The notes: generated from the letters alone by a model not told the origin. Shown: positions 1 to 9,988, counted from the stretch's first letter. The stretch is DNA of 38,671 bases from Bacteroidales bacterium (GCA_021443515.1 JABUTT010000126.1:1-38671), one strand, 5' to 3'. Made by a program: numbers and translations.

Positions 1-480
1 AAAAGGGAGATACTTTCCCTCGAAAACGTGAATGAGGTGTCTTATCAGAGGGGTATTGTGAATTCCCTTAACGAAAACATAAAGAAAATATCCATAGTGA
101 TTGCCGTTTTCGTGGCCCTGCTTATGTTTATTTCAATAGTTCTTATCGGCAACACGGTGAGACTGAATGTCTATGCACACCGTTTCAGCATACACACGAT
201 GAAACTTGTCGGAGCCACAAAAAGGTTTATAAGAAGGCCTTTCATAGTGCAGGCGGTAATCCAAGGCCTCATTGCTTCACTTCTTGCGATAGCAATGCTC
301 CTCGGACTCATGTACTACCTCCGCAGCGAAATCATCCAGCTTTTCAAGGTTTTTCCTCTCGAGCTGCTGCTTGAGGTCATTGCCATCGTAGTCGCAACAG
401 GAGTGCTGCTCTGCACCCTGACCTCCGCAAGAATCGTGAACAAACTCACAAAACTCAAGAAAGAAGAATTATACTATTAG
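1..480 (+). CDS. ftsX: Cell division ABC transporter permease FtsX, C-terminal part (5' end outside window)
   Basis: Frame 1 is open from base 1 to the TAG at 478-480. C-terminal FtsX-like TM segments with 'NTVRLNVYAHRFSIHTMKLVGATKRFIRRPF'. Followed by DUF3098 and uppP, a common Bacteroidetes order. Confidence 0.85.
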   Translation, partial: KREILSLENVNEVSYQRGIVNSLNENIKKISIVIAVFVALLMFISIVLIGNTVRLNVYAHRFSIHTMKLVGATKRFIRRPFIVQAVIQGLIASLLAIAMLLGLMYYLRSEIIQLFKVFPLELLLEVIAIVVATGVLLCTLTSARIVNKLTKLKKEELYY

Positions 481-484
481 ACTA

Positions 485-715
485 ATGAATACAAAATTCG
501 CAATAACAAAAAAAGGTCTGCTTCTGCTCGCCTCCGGGGTGGCTATCATGTGTTTGGGTTTCGTCCTTATGGCAGGCCCTGCAGTAAAAGACCCGGCAGT
601 TTTCAATGAGGCGATGTTCTCGTTCCGCAGGACAGTCCTCGCTCCAATTCTCATCATCGCAGGTCTTGGCATAGACATTTTTGCCATTATGTTCAAACCT
701 AAGAAAGAAGAGTAA
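485..715 (+). CDS. DUF3098-like small membrane protein
   Basis: 76 aa, two TM segments, located directly between ftsX and uppP as in many Bacteroidetes. Confidence 0.7.
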   Translation: MNTKFAITKKGLLLLASGVAIMCLGFVLMAGPAVKDPAVFNEAMFSFRRTVLAPILIIAGLGIDIFAIMFKPKKEE

Positions 716-1536
716 TGGAGTGGTTTCAGGCCATAATTCTCGGCCTCATTCAAGGTCTCACTGAGTTTCTTCCGGTGTCCTCAAGCGGCCATCTGGTGAT
801 AGCTCGGGATGTGTTGGGACTTGATGCTCCAGAAAACCTTACCTTTGAAATCACAGTCCATACCGCCACAGTTCTCAGTACGATAGTGGTATTCCGTAAG
901 GAAATATGGACTTTGCTAAAGGGTTTCTTCTCATTCAAAAGCCAGTTCCGCTCTCGTGCAATCAACGACCAGACCGACTACCTGCTGAAAATTGCCGTTT
1001 CGATGATACCTGTTTTCATAGTCGGCGTTTTCTTCAAGGATGTTGTTACCGATGCCTTTGGAAGCATTCGAAGTGTGGCTTTCTGTCTTTTAATCACAGC
1101 CATCCTTCTGGTAATCTCTGATTTTACAGCCTCGAAAGCAAACAAGTTCAGGGAACACCGGGGCGGCATAGGCTACCTTCAGGCTTTTATCGTGGGATTG
1201 GGTCAGGCGTTTGCCGTCCTCCCGGGACTAAGCCGCAGCGGCACAACCATATCCGTAGGATTACTGAGCGGAGTCAAGAAGGAAAATGTGGCACAATTCT
1301 CCTTCCTTATGGTGCTCATTCCTGTTCTTGGAGAGGCTTTTCTCGATATTCTCGACGGAGGACTTTCTTCAGGAAGCATTGGGGCAGCGCCTCTGCTTCT
1401 CGGCTTCATTTCGGCCTTTGCTTCGGGTCTTTTCGCCTGCAAGGTGATGATAGCCTTTGTCAAGAAGGCACGCCTTAGCTGGTTTGCCCTTTATTGCGCC
1501 ATCCTCTCCTGTCTCCTTTTAATTTTCGCCTGCTGA
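715..1536 (+). CDS. uppP: Undecaprenyl-diphosphatase UppP/BacA
   Basis: 'LIQGLTEFLPVSSSGHLVIARDVLG' and 'VLPGLSRSGTTISVGLLSG' are signature motifs. Confidence 0.95.
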   Translation: MEWFQAIILGLIQGLTEFLPVSSSGHLVIARDVLGLDAPENLTFEITVHTATVLSTIVVFRKEIWTLLKGFFSFKSQFRSRAINDQTDYLLKIAVSMIPVFIVGVFFKDVVTDAFGSIRSVAFCLLITAILLVISDFTASKANKFREHRGGIGYLQAFIVGLGQAFAVLPGLSRSGTTISVGLLSGVKKENVAQFSFLMVLIPVLGEAFLDILDGGLSSGSIGAAPLLLGFISAFASGLFACKVMIAFVKKARLSWFALYCAILSCLLLIFAC

Positions 1537-2285
1537 TGAAAAATACCTACTTTGTAAGCGATGTCCACCTCGGACTGAAAGTAAATGACCCTGCCGACCG
1601 CGAGAAGCGTTTTGTGGGGTTCTTGAAAAATATATGCAACGAAAACACCGAAGCAGTTTATCTTCTCGGAGATATCTGGGACTTCTGGTATGAATACAAA
1701 TATGTGGTTCCAAAGGGTTATGTGAGGGTTTTTGCTGCCATTCTGGAACTTATAGAAGCAGGTGTAAAGGTCTATTTCTTTGAAGGCAACCACGATGTCT
1801 GGTCTTACCACTATTTTGAGGAACTCGGGATGATTAAGCTCAAACAACCTCACATAGTGAAGATAGGCGATGCCGTTTTCTGCATAGGTCACGGCGATAA
1901 CCTCGGCAAGACAAAGGCTGGCTACAAGTTTATGATGTGGGTTTGGCACAACAAGGTTCTTCAGACACTTTTCTCGGCCATCCATCCACGCCTTGCCTTC
2001 AAACTCGGCTACAGTTGGTCCAAGAAAAACCGCCTTGCCCGCCAGGAAGATTATATTTTCATAGGGAAGGGGGAGCCTATCGCACAATGGGCAGACAAAT
2101 TCTCAAAAGATTATGCAGACGCTCACGAGGGGCAGATTATCGACTTCTTCGTTTTCGGCCACTACCATTGCGACATTCTCCTTAGACTCGATGGCGAAAG
2201 CGAACTCTACATTTTGAAAGACTGGATAGAAAAAAGCCCTTACGCAGTCTTCGACGGCACTAATCTTTATAAAGAGTATTTGTAG
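1536..2285 (+). CDS. lpxH: UDP-2,3-diacylglucosamine diphosphatase (LpxH-like metallophosphoesterase)
   Basis: 'MKNTYFVSDVHLGL...LLGDIWDFWYEYK...FEGNHDVW...GHGDN...VFGHYH' calcineurin-type motifs. Start chosen at 1536 (TGATG overlap with the uppP stop) rather than the ORF-track start at 1494. Confidence 0.82.
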   Translation: MKNTYFVSDVHLGLKVNDPADREKRFVGFLKNICNENTEAVYLLGDIWDFWYEYKYVVPKGYVRVFAAILELIEAGVKVYFFEGNHDVWSYHYFEELGMIKLKQPHIVKIGDAVFCIGHGDNLGKTKAGYKFMMWVWHNKVLQTLFSAIHPRLAFKLGYSWSKKNRLARQEDYIFIGKGEPIAQWADKFSKDYADAHEGQIIDFFVFGHYHCDILLRLDGESELYILKDWIEKSPYAVFDGTNLYKEYL

Positions 2286-2329
2286 GCCTGACTGAGCAGA
2301 GAAGCCAAAGATGCCAAAAGAAACCATAA

Positions 2330-2366
2330 AAAAAGGATGACTCAATTAATCTGAATCATCCTTTTT
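2330..2366. terminator. Bidirectional intrinsic terminator between lpxH (+) and rpsC (-)
   Basis: Perfect 11-bp inverted repeat AAAAAGGATGA (2330-2340) / TCATCCTTTTT (2356-2366), with A-tract/T-tract on both sides, between convergent genes. Confidence 0.85.
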
Positions 2367-2384
2367 ATTATAATAAGGTTAGAA

Positions 2385-3125
2385 CTATTTCTCGCGACGT
2401 TCTGAGCGACCGCCTCTACGACGTTCGCCACCCCTGCGGCCACCCTGCTGGCCCTGCTGAGCAGCACCTGCGGCTACGCCTGCATTAGGAGTGAGGTCAC
2501 GCTTTCCATAAACTTCACCCTTGCAAATCCATACCTTGATACCGAGAGCACCAACCTTGGTGTTAGCCACTGCGAGTGCGTAGTCAATATCTGCACGGAA
2601 TGTATGGAGTGGAGTACGGCCTTCCTTAATCATCTCGGTACGAGCCATTTCAGCGCCGCCTACACGACCGCTAATCTGAACCTTGATACCTTCAGCACCT
2701 GCACGCATTGTGGATGCGATAGCCATTTTGATGGCACGACGATAAGAAACACGACCTTCAATCTGACGAGCAATCTGGTCTGCAACGATGTTTGCATCAA
2801 CCTCAGGTTTCTTAACCTCGAAGATGTTGATCTGAACATCCTTGCCTGTTACCTTCTTAAGTTCCTCGCGGAGTTTGTTAACCTCCTCACCACCCTTACC
2901 GATGATAACACCAGGCTTTGCAGTGTTGATGGTTACGGTTACAAGCTTAAGAGTACGCTCGATGACGATTTTAGAAAGTTGAGCCTTTGAAAGACGAGAT
3001 GTAAGATACTTTCTGATCTCGTAGTCCTCGGCAATTTTCTCACGATAGTTGCCTCCGACCCAGTTGGAGTCCCAACCACGGGTGATACCTATACGGTTTG
3101 AAATCGGATTTGTTTTCTGTCCCAT
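2385..3125 (-). CDS. rpsC: 30S ribosomal protein S3 (uS3), Arg/Gly-rich C-terminal tail
   Basis: '[22 protein letters not shown]...[19 protein letters not shown]' plus C-terminal '[19 protein letters not shown]'. Confidence 0.98.
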   Translation of the reverse strand: MGQKTNPISNRIGITRGWDSNWVGGNYREKIAEDYEIRKYLTSRLSKAQLSKIVIERTLKLVTVTINTAKPGVIIGKGGEEVNKLREELKKVTGKDVQINIFEVKKPEVDANIVADQIARQIEGRVSYRRAIKMAIASTMRAGAEGIKVQISGRVGGAEMARTEMIKEGRTPLHTFRADIDYALAVANTKVGALGIKVWICKGEVYGKRDLTPNAGVAAGAAQQGQQGGRRGGERRRGGRSERREK

Positions 3126-3127
3126 AA

Positions 3128-3541
3128 TTATGCCTCCTTAACTGCTTTTACATCGAGAATAATAGTGATATGGTTGCTTCTCTTGCGAATCCTGCCGGCG
3201 CGTCCCTGAGGGCAAGGGCGGATACGTTTGATAGTTTTACCTTCGTCAACCATAAGAGTCTTGATATAGACATTGCCATTTTCAAGTTCCTGAGCTTTGT
3301 CCTGATTCTTAGACTCCCAGTTTGCAAGAGCGCTGCGAAGAACCTTCTCAAGATCCTTAGTTGCACCTCTCTTGGTGAACTTAAGAATATCAAGAGCCTG
3401 ATTCACTTCCTTACCACGAATGTTGTCTGCCAAAAGGCGCATCTTACGTGGAGAGGTAGGAACATCATTCAGCTTAGCGACAGCTGTCTTTGCTTTTATT
3501 TCTTTAAGCCTCTCGGCCATTAGTCTTTTACGTTTTCCCAT
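3128..3541 (-). CDS. rplV: 50S ribosomal protein L22 (uL22)
   Basis: '[30 protein letters not shown]...[24 protein letters not shown]'. Confidence 0.97.
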   Translation of the reverse strand: MGKRKRLMAERLKEIKAKTAVAKLNDVPTSPRKMRLLADNIRGKEVNQALDILKFTKRGATKDLEKVLRSALANWESKNQDKAQELENGNVYIKTLMVDEGKTIKRIRPCPQGRAGRIRKRSNHITIILDVKAVKEA

Positions 3542-3558
3542 AATGCTTTTCCTTTACA

Positions 3559-3828
3559 TTATTTACGATTGCCTGAATGGCCTTTGAAGGTACGTGTTGG
3601 AGCGAATTCTCCAAGTTTGTGACCTACCATGTTCTCAGTGACATAAACAGGAATAAACTTGTTTCCATTATGAACTGCGATGGTGTGGCCGACAAAATCA
3701 GGAGAGATCATGCTTGCGCGTGACCAGGTCTTGACAACCTCTTTTTTCATTGTGCCTTCATTCATTGCGATGACCCTCTTCTCGAGAGCTTCCTGAATGT
3801 AAGGACCTTTTCTTAATGAACGACTCAT
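3559..3828 (-). CDS. rpsS: 30S ribosomal protein S19 (uS19)
   Basis: '[18 protein letters not shown]...[48 protein letters not shown]'. Confidence 0.98.
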   Translation of the reverse strand: MSRSLRKGPYIQEALEKRVIAMNEGTMKKEVVKTWSRASMISPDFVGHTIAVHNGNKFIPVYVTENMVGHKLGEFAPTRTFKGHSGNRK

Positions 3829-3849
3829 AATTTAATCAGTTTTATTCCG

Positions 3850-4674
3850 TTATTTCTTTCTTCTTTCAATAATGAACTTGTTAGAAGGAGCCTGTGGATT
3901 ACGGGTCTTGTAGCCCTTAGCAGGCATACCCTTACGTGAACGTGGGTGTCCACCGGAAGCTCTACCTTCACCACCACCCATTGGGTGATCTACAGGGTTC
4001 ATTACAACACCACGGTTACGAGGACGGCGGCCAAGGTGGCGAACACGACCTGCTTTACCGTGAGACTCCAGACTGTGGTCCGGATTAGATACGATACCTA
4101 CTGTTGCACGGCAAGATGCGAGCACCATACGAGTCTCGCCTGAAGGGAGGCGGAGGATTACATGGTTGCCCTCACGAGCTGCTATCTGAGCGAAAGTACC
4201 GGCTGAACGTGCCATTGCAGCACCCTGACCAGGACGAAGCTCGATGTTGTGAACAAGTGTACCGAGTGGAATTTCACCGAGTGGGAGGCAGTTTCCAAGC
4301 TCAGGAGCGACGCCGCTACCTGAAGCGATAACTGCTCCAACTTTGAGTCCGTTAGGAGCGATGATGTATTTCTTTACACCATCTTCGTATTGAACTAATG
4401 CTATACGTGCGCTGCGGTTTGGATCGTACTCGATTGTAAGCACAGTTGCCTTGCACTCATCCTTAAGACGTGTGAAGTCAATGATACGATACATTCTCTT
4501 GTGACCGCCACCGATGTAGCGCATTGTCATTTTACCCTGATTGTTGCGACCGCCTGATTTGCGGATTGGCTCAAGGAGAGACTTTTCAGGTTTCTTGGCG
4601 GTAATATCGTCAAAAGCGCTGATTGCCTTATTCCTCTGACCAGGGGTTGTAGGTTTGAATTTTCTTATTGCCAT
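3850..4674 (-). CDS. rplB: 50S ribosomal protein L2 (uL2)
   Basis: '[17 protein letters not shown]...[23 protein letters not shown]...[21 protein letters not shown]'. Confidence 0.98.
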   Translation of the reverse strand: MAIRKFKPTTPGQRNKAISAFDDITAKKPEKSLLEPIRKSGGRNNQGKMTMRYIGGGHKRMYRIIDFTRLKDECKATVLTIEYDPNRSARIALVQYEDGVKKYIIAPNGLKVGAVIASGSGVAPELGNCLPLGEIPLGTLVHNIELRPGQGAAMARSAGTFAQIAAREGNHVILRLPSGETRMVLASCRATVGIVSNPDHSLESHGKAGRVRHLGRRPRNRGVVMNPVDHPMGGGEGRASGGHPRSRKGMPAKGYKTRNPQAPSNKFIIERRKK

Positions 4675-4687
4675 GACTTATATTACC

Positions 4688-4978
4688 TTAAATGTTGCTG
4701 TAAAAATCAATCTTATCCTCGCCCTGGAGAGTCACATAAGCTTTCTTATAGTGATTCATGCGGCCTGAAAGGATACCTGCTTTGGTATAGCGTGATTTAC
4801 GCTTACCATGATAGTTGACGGTATTCACGTCAGCTACTGTAACATTGTATGCGGCCTCAACAGCTTCCTTAATCTGGAGCTTGTTGGCATCGCGGTCAAC
4901 GATGAAGCCGTAACGGTTCAACTTTTCGCCCTGAACCGTCATCTTTTCTGTTACTACTGGCTTAATAATAATTCCCAT
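4688..4978 (-). CDS. rplW: 50S ribosomal protein L23 (uL23)
   Basis: 'IIKPVVTEKMT...YGFIVDRDANKLQIKEAVEAAYNVTVADVNTVNYHGK'; operon position. Confidence 0.96.
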   Translation of the reverse strand: MGIIIKPVVTEKMTVQGEKLNRYGFIVDRDANKLQIKEAVEAAYNVTVADVNTVNYHGKRKSRYTKAGILSGRMNHYKKAYVTLQGEDKIDFYSNI

Positions 4979-4990
4979 TGTCGTAAAATT

Positions 4991-5620
4991 TTAACGTTTG
5001 ATTCTTTCTGCGAGAATATCCTGAACGCCATCTACGATAACGAGGCTGTTTGCATTCATGATCTCATAAGTGTTGATTTCGTCAACTGTGATCACCTTTG
5101 CATAAGGAAGGTTACGTGATGAGAGGAAGATATTGTCTGTGTTTTCAGGAAGAACGAAAAGAACTTTACGATCACCTGCTTTGATGTTAGAAAGAATTGT
5201 TGCAAATTCTTTAGTCTTTGGAGCATTCATTGTGAAAGGCTCAACAACGATGAGTTTCTCCTCCTGTGCCTTGTAAGAAAGGGCTGAGAAACGTGCAAGC
5301 TGCTTAACCTTCTTGTTGAGTTTGAATCCATAAAGACGAGGCTGAGGACCGAATACACGACCACCACCTACATAAGTGTTGGCCTTGAGGGAACCGTGAC
5401 GTGCGCCACCGCCGCCCTTCTGACGACCCTGCTTTTTAGTTGAGTGGGCATTCTCCCATCTCTCTTTGGTCTTGGCTGTACCCTGACGACGGTTTGCAAG
5501 TATCTGCTTTACGTCGAGATAGATGGCGTGATCGTTAGGGGTTATTGCAAAGATTTCGTCGCTGAGAACCGCAACCTTTCCTGACTGAGTTCCGTCGATT
5601 TTAATTACTTGTAATTCCAT
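4991..5620 (-). CDS. rplD: 50S ribosomal protein L4 (uL4)
   Basis: 'ANRRQGTAKTKERWENAHSTKKQGRQKGGGGARHGSLKANTYVGGGRVFGPQPR'; operon position. Confidence 0.97.
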   Translation of the reverse strand: MELQVIKIDGTQSGKVAVLSDEIFAITPNDHAIYLDVKQILANRRQGTAKTKERWENAHSTKKQGRQKGGGGARHGSLKANTYVGGGRVFGPQPRLYGFKLNKKVKQLARFSALSYKAQEEKLIVVEPFTMNAPKTKEFATILSNIKAGDRKVLFVLPENTDNIFLSSRNLPYAKVITVDEINTYEIMNANSLVIVDGVQDILAERIKR

Positions 5621-5623
5621 AAC

Positions 5624-6244
5624 TTAAGCCTCCAATACTACGTAAGAACCTTTAGCTCCTGGTACAGAGCCCTTAATTACGATGAGGTTATTCTCAGGCA
5701 TAATCTTGATAATTTCAAGGTTAGCCACCTTAACTCTCTCGTTACCCATTTGACCTGCCATTCTCATGCCTTTGAAGACACGTGATGGCCATGAACATGC
5801 ACCCAGTGAACCAGGGTGACGAAGGCGGTTGTGCTGGCCGTGAGTCTTGCCACCGACTCCTTGGAAGCCGTGACGTTTAACTACGCCCTGAAAACCATGA
5901 CCTTTGGAAGTACCGACAACGTCAAGGAAGTCGCCTTCTGCGAAAACGTCTTCAATCTTAACAGTGTCGCCCAGTTTGATCTCCTCGCCGAAGCCCTTGA
6001 ATTCAACGAGCTTGCGCTTTGGAGTGGTTCCTGCCTTTTCGAAGTGGCCTTTGAGAGGCGCGCTGGTGTGTTTAGGAGTAGTCTCGTCATAGGCAAGCTG
6101 TACAGCGGCATAACCATCTTTTTCGACTGTACGAATTTGCGTAACAACACACGGACCAGCTTCAATAACAGTGCATGGAAGATTCTTTCCCTCGGCACTG
6201 AAAACGGATGTCATTCCGATTTTTTTTCCAATTAATCCAGGCAT
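5624..6244 (-). CDS. rplC: 50S ribosomal protein L3 (uL3)
   Basis: '[39 protein letters not shown]...[54 protein letters not shown]'. Confidence 0.98.
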   Translation of the reverse strand: MPGLIGKKIGMTSVFSAEGKNLPCTVIEAGPCVVTQIRTVEKDGYAAVQLAYDETTPKHTSAPLKGHFEKAGTTPKRKLVEFKGFGEEIKLGDTVKIEDVFAEGDFLDVVGTSKGHGFQGVVKRHGFQGVGGKTHGQHNRLRHPGSLGACSWPSRVFKGMRMAGQMGNERVKVANLEIIKIMPENNLIVIKGSVPGAKGSYVVLEA

Positions 6245-6331
6245 TGGTTGTTAAAAATTAAAAATAAAAAATTACATTTTTTCTTCGCCCTCGGAGATGG
6301 TGTCAACACCAGCCCTCAAAAGAGCGGACCG

Positions 6332-6362
6332 CAAAGATAGGCATTTTACGGGAGAATACAAA
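6332..6362 (-). promoter_or_regulatory. Bacteroidetes-type promoter for the rplC-rpsC operon
   Basis: On the - strand: TTTG (6359-6362) - 19 bp - TATCTTTG (6332-6339). Matches the TTTG-N19-21-TAnnTTTG consensus about 90 bp upstream of the rplC start. Confidence 0.65.
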
Positions 6363-6385
6363 ATATTTTTAGAAAAAGATGGATT

Positions 6386-7600
6386 CTATCTGAGTTTTAT
6401 CAGGAAACCAAGCCCCTGAGGCTGAGGCACAAAAGCGGTTATCGACCAGCCGTGAAGAAGTACGGCATTTTTTACGATGGACAGACCGAGACCCGAGCCC
6501 TGACTCTCGCTGCGGACGGTGCTGCTGCGCCAGAAACGCTCGAAGATATGTTCCAAATCCTCACTTGAAACCCCTCGTCCGGAGTCCCTGAAGACTATTC
6601 CTCCGTCCGGAGTCCCCTCTATCCTGACCTCAACCCCATCACCTGCATATTTCACGCTGTTTTCGAGAAGATTGCGGAAAATGGCATAGAGAAGCTGGCT
6701 GTTAGCCTCGATTTCGCATCCCTCAGGGATGTTGTTCAGGCACGACATCTTGTGCTCGGTCAAACGATCCGACATTTCGTCTATAATCTCGTCAACGACA
6801 GCCTTGAGGTAAAGTTTCCGGCAGGAGAACTGGGAAGGAGCCTCCTCCATCTTGGTCACAAGCGAAATATCCCTTATAAGGTCAGACAACCTGAGAGACT
6901 GCATATAGGCTCTTTCAGTGTAGAGTTTTCTCTTGTCCTGGGGACAGTCGGGATGGTTCACGAGAATTTCGAGATAACCTTGCAGGCCTGCCACGGGAGT
7001 CTTCAATTCGTGGGAGATATTACCCGTCATTTCGTGTTTTAGGCGACGTTTTTCATCTTCCTGGAGAGCCTTTTCAAGACTCTGGTGTTTATCTATGAGA
7101 ATATATATACTGAGAAGGGCCGCAAGCGCTATGGCTATAATTCCCGCAAGCAGAGGCCAGTCTGTCTGAAGAAAGTGCTGAAGATCCGCCTCGAATACCT
7201 GCGCCACACGAATTATGCCTCCACCCTCAGTTTTGCGTGCATAATATATATACGGAAGATCCGAAGTCTCAGACTTTCTCAGAGACAGACCCTTGCCCTT
7301 TTCGAGAGCCTCGCGTATTTCGGGACGGTCTGCGTGACTTGAGAGATTCACATCATAAGAATCGAAGATCACATTTCCAACGCTGTCGATGAGGGTGAGT
7401 CTCAAATCGGCGGGAAGGAAAGGCAGAAGGCTGTCGGGATGGTCAATCCTTTCCACCATCTCCACATATCCCTCCATCCTCGAAAGAATTATGGCCTTCT
7501 TCCTCGACTGCTCACTCCCTTTGTACAGAAGAAGTGAAGCCACGATAAAGATGGCAAAGACCACACAGATTCCGACTATGGTTTTGTTCTTAAGTGTCAT
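6386..7600 (-). CDS. PhoR-like membrane sensor histidine kinase
   Basis: H-box 'GNISHELKTPVAGLQGYLEIL', N-box 'IFRNLLENSVKYA', G-boxes 'FRDSGRGV...GSGLGLSIVKNAVLLHG', two TM helices flanking a periplasmic domain. Start at 7600 because the ATG overlaps the response-regulator stop (ATGA). Confidence 0.9.
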   Translation of the reverse strand: MTLKNKTIVGICVVFAIFIVASLLLYKGSEQSRKKAIILSRMEGYVEMVERIDHPDSLLPFLPADLRLTLIDSVGNVIFDSYDVNLSSHADRPEIREALEKGKGLSLRKSETSDLPYIYYARKTEGGGIIRVAQVFEADLQHFLQTDWPLLAGIIAIALAALLSIYILIDKHQSLEKALQEDEKRRLKHEMTGNISHELKTPVAGLQGYLEILVNHPDCPQDKRKLYTERAYMQSLRLSDLIRDISLVTKMEEAPSQFSCRKLYLKAVVDEIIDEMSDRLTEHKMSCLNNIPEGCEIEANSQLLYAIFRNLLENSVKYAGDGVEVRIEGTPDGGIVFRDSGRGVSSEDLEHIFERFWRSSTVRSESQGSGLGLSIVKNAVLLHGWSITAFVPQPQGLGFLIKLR

Positions 7601-8280
7601 TTTACATCGAATTCGGGGTCTGCACAATAGCCAAAACCTGATTTATTCTTGATTATGTCACGATAGTCTCCGAGTTTGCCACGAATTCTTGCAATATGGA
7701 CATCTATCGTCCTGTCTATCACGTATGGGGTTTCCTTCCAGAGTTTGGCTATGATTTCGGAACGTGGGATGTAGGTTCCCGCATTTGACACGAGAAGTTC
7801 GAGCAGTTGGTATTCCTTGCGTGAAAGTTCAACTTCCTCTCCGCAAAGAGTCACGCTCGCCGTTTTTCTGTCTATTTTCAAAGGCCCGAGCGTAAGGCAA
7901 TCAGACTCGGAAGCAGCAGGTGCGCCACGCTTCAGTACAGCCTTTACTCTCGCCAAAAGTTCGCCTGTGGAGAAAGGTTTGCCGAGATAATCATCGCCAC
8001 CTGCCGAGAATCCTGTGAGTATGTCGTTTTCTGTCGTTCGCGCCGTTAGAAATATGATTGGAACATTATTGCCTTCTGCCCTGAGTTCCTTAGCCATCTG
8101 ATAGCCCGATTTGCCGGGAAGCATGACGTCAAGCAGGACAAGACTTGTCTCAGAAGAAATTTTCGTCAACGCCTCCTCTGCACTTGAAGCACATCCCACA
8201 AGATAGCCCGCGTTCTCCAGATTGAACGAGAGTATCTCCCTTATGTCGGCGTCGTCTTCTACTATGAGTATCTTCTTCAT
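7597..8280 (-). CDS. OmpR/PhoB-family response regulator
   Basis: 'KKILIVEDDADIREILSFNLENAGY...LVLLDVMLPGKSG...IIFLTART...GGDDYLGKPFS' receiver, plus C-terminal winged helix 'LSRKEYQLLELLVSNAGTYIPRSEII...VIDRTIDVHIARIRGKLGD'. Confidence 0.93.
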   Translation of the reverse strand: MKKILIVEDDADIREILSFNLENAGYLVGCASSAEEALTKISSETSLVLLDVMLPGKSGYQMAKELRAEGNNVPIIFLTARTTENDILTGFSAGGDDYLGKPFSTGELLARVKAVLKRGAPAASESDCLTLGPLKIDRKTASVTLCGEEVELSRKEYQLLELLVSNAGTYIPRSEIIAKLWKETPYVIDRTIDVHIARIRGKLGDYRDIIKNKSGFGYCADPEFDVK

Positions 8281-8296
8281 AAGCGCGTTCTCCGTT

Positions 8297-8304
8297 CAAA
8301 GATA
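8297..8304 (-). promoter_or_regulatory. Possible -7 element for the response regulator/kinase pair
   Basis: TATCTTTG on the - strand, 17 bp upstream of the response-regulator ATG; no convincing -33 element. Confidence 0.35.
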
Positions 8305-8311
8305 ATAACTT

Positions 8312-9988
8312 TTATGATTTTTTGCCGAAGACTGCCTGGGATATGTTTATTATGTAGTCGCCCATTTCCTCAAGACGTTCAATAAGGTCGAGATAGAATA
8401 CACTCTCAAAATACTCCTCAGGATGTTCCTCAACTATCTTGAGCTGGGCATCGCGAAGTTCAGCCCTCCTCTCGTTGATTGCCTTCTCTGCCATTACGGC
8501 ATTATCTATATCGGTTATTTTTTCGCCGTTCTTGAGATTGTAAGACATTGCATCGTAGGCGTCGGAAATCAAAAGGAGCATAGACTCTATGTCAATTTTG
8601 TGGGCGTGAGAAAGGCTCTGGTGATGCTCCCTCGCTCTTTCGAGAAGCCTTCCTATGGCCTCTCCGCTGTCGCCAAGACTCTCCATCTCGCTGATTATCC
8701 TGTACATAGATCTGATTTTATCTTCAGAACCCTCACTCAAAGCGCTACGGTCAATATTGTTCAGGAAGGTTGCAATTTCATATTCTATGTTGTCGGCGAC
8801 CTCCTCATACTTTATGAGTTTCTCCTTCCATTTCGGAAAGTCGCTTTCGGAAGCATTTATTGCATGGCGAATATATTCCAAATCTTCCCTCACCACTTGA
8901 CCGAAATGCAGGATTTCCTTCTCCGCCTCAGTCACGGCAAGTTCCGGTGTTGAAATGGCGCCACCCTTTCCGATATACATGAGTTTAGGGCTGTCGTCAG
9001 CTTCATTTGCCCTCGGCTTGATGATGGAACAAACTATCTTTTCAATGAGAGGGGTAAACCATATCAGTATGCCCGTATTTATTAAATTGAAGACAGTATG
9101 GAGCATAGATATGCTGTAGAGCGGTGTTTGAGAGGTGCCGCCAAGACCTATGGAGTTTATTATCAGCGCTATCAGAGAAAGGAAAGGTTTGAACAGGCAT
9201 ATTGCCCACAAAACACCGAAGACATTGAATACCGTATGGGCAAAGGCGGCCCTGCGAGCGCTCACGTTACCCATAGAAGCGGCTATATTGGCGGTAATAG
9301 TCGTACCTATGTTTTCTCCAAGCACCATTGCCGCAGCCATATCGAACTCTATGTAGCCCATGTTGAGAAAGATGAGGGTGAGGGCAACTGTGGCGCTGGA
9401 CGACTGCAACACGATTGTCAGCAATGTTCCCACCGTTACGAAGAAAAGCACGGAAAATACGCCCTTCCCCGAAAAATTGGAGATAAAGGCCATCGCCTCC
9501 GGATTATGACCAAGATCCGGAATTGCGTTCTTCATAAAGGAAAGACCTATGAAAAGCAGACAGAAACCCACAACAGCCTCGCCTATATTGCGCATTCTGC
9601 CGCGTTTCGATATGCTCAGAAGAAAGCCTACTGCCATAAGAGGAACAGCAAGGGAGGCTATGTCTGCCGAAAATCCAAATATCGAAACTATCCACGCAGT
9701 CATGGTCGTGCCTATATTCGCGCCCATAATTACGCCTATCGCCTGTGTCAGAGTGAGAATGCCTGCACTTACGAAACTCACCACCATTACCGTCGTGGCG
9801 CTCGAAGACTGGATTGCAGCAGTCACACCCATACCGGTAAGCACCCCCTTGAATGGATTTGAGGTTATTGAAGCAACGAATTTTCTAAGCCCGGAGCCGG
9901 CTGCTTTCTGAAGTCCGCTTGAGAGCATATTCATTCCGAAAAGGAACATTCCGAGAGCTCCCAAAAGAGTTATAATCATCATTAACAT
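8312..9988 (-). CDS. Na+/phosphate cotransporter family protein with C-terminal PhoU-like domain
   Basis: 'GAMLFLFGMNMLSSGLQKAAG'-like repeats and duplicated QSSSATTV / QSSSATVAL motifs (Na/Pi cotransporter repeats); C-terminal helical PhoU-like region. Start could also be Met3/Met4 (9982/9979). Confidence 0.9.
   Translation of the reverse strand: MLMMIITLLGALGMFLFGMNMLSSGLQKAAGSGLRKFVASITSNPFKGVLTGMGVTAAIQSSSATTVMVVSFVSAGILTLTQAIGVIMGANIGTTMTAWIVSIFGFSADIASLAVPLMAVGFLLSISKRGRMRNIGEAVVGFCLLFIGLSFMKNAIPDLGHNPEAMAFISNFSGKGVFSVLFFVTVGTLLTIVLQSSSATVALTLIFLNMGYIEFDMAAAMVLGENIGTTITANIAASMGNVSARRAAFAHTVFNVFGVLWAICLFKPFLSLIALIINSIGLGGTSQTPLYSISMLHTVFNLINTGILIWFTPLIEKIVCSIIKPRANEADDSPKLMYIGKGGAISTPELAVTEAEKEILHFGQVVREDLEYIRHAINASESDFPKWKEKLIKYEEVADNIEYEIATFLNNIDRSALSEGSEDKIRSMYRIISEMESLGDSGEAIGRLLERAREHHQSLSHAHKIDIESMLLLISDAYDAMSYNLKNGEKITDIDNAVMAEKAINERRAELRDAQLKIVEEHPEEYFESVFYLDLIERLEEMGDYIINISQAVFGKKS

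Noticed and set aside
1491-2087. 198-aa - strand ORF
   Set aside because: Antisense to lpxH, which has clear family motifs.
9098-9862. 254-aa + strand ORF
   Set aside because: Fully antisense to the Na/Pi cotransporter; composition (Cys/His/Arg/Tyr-rich, no family motifs) is typical of a mirror-frame artefact.
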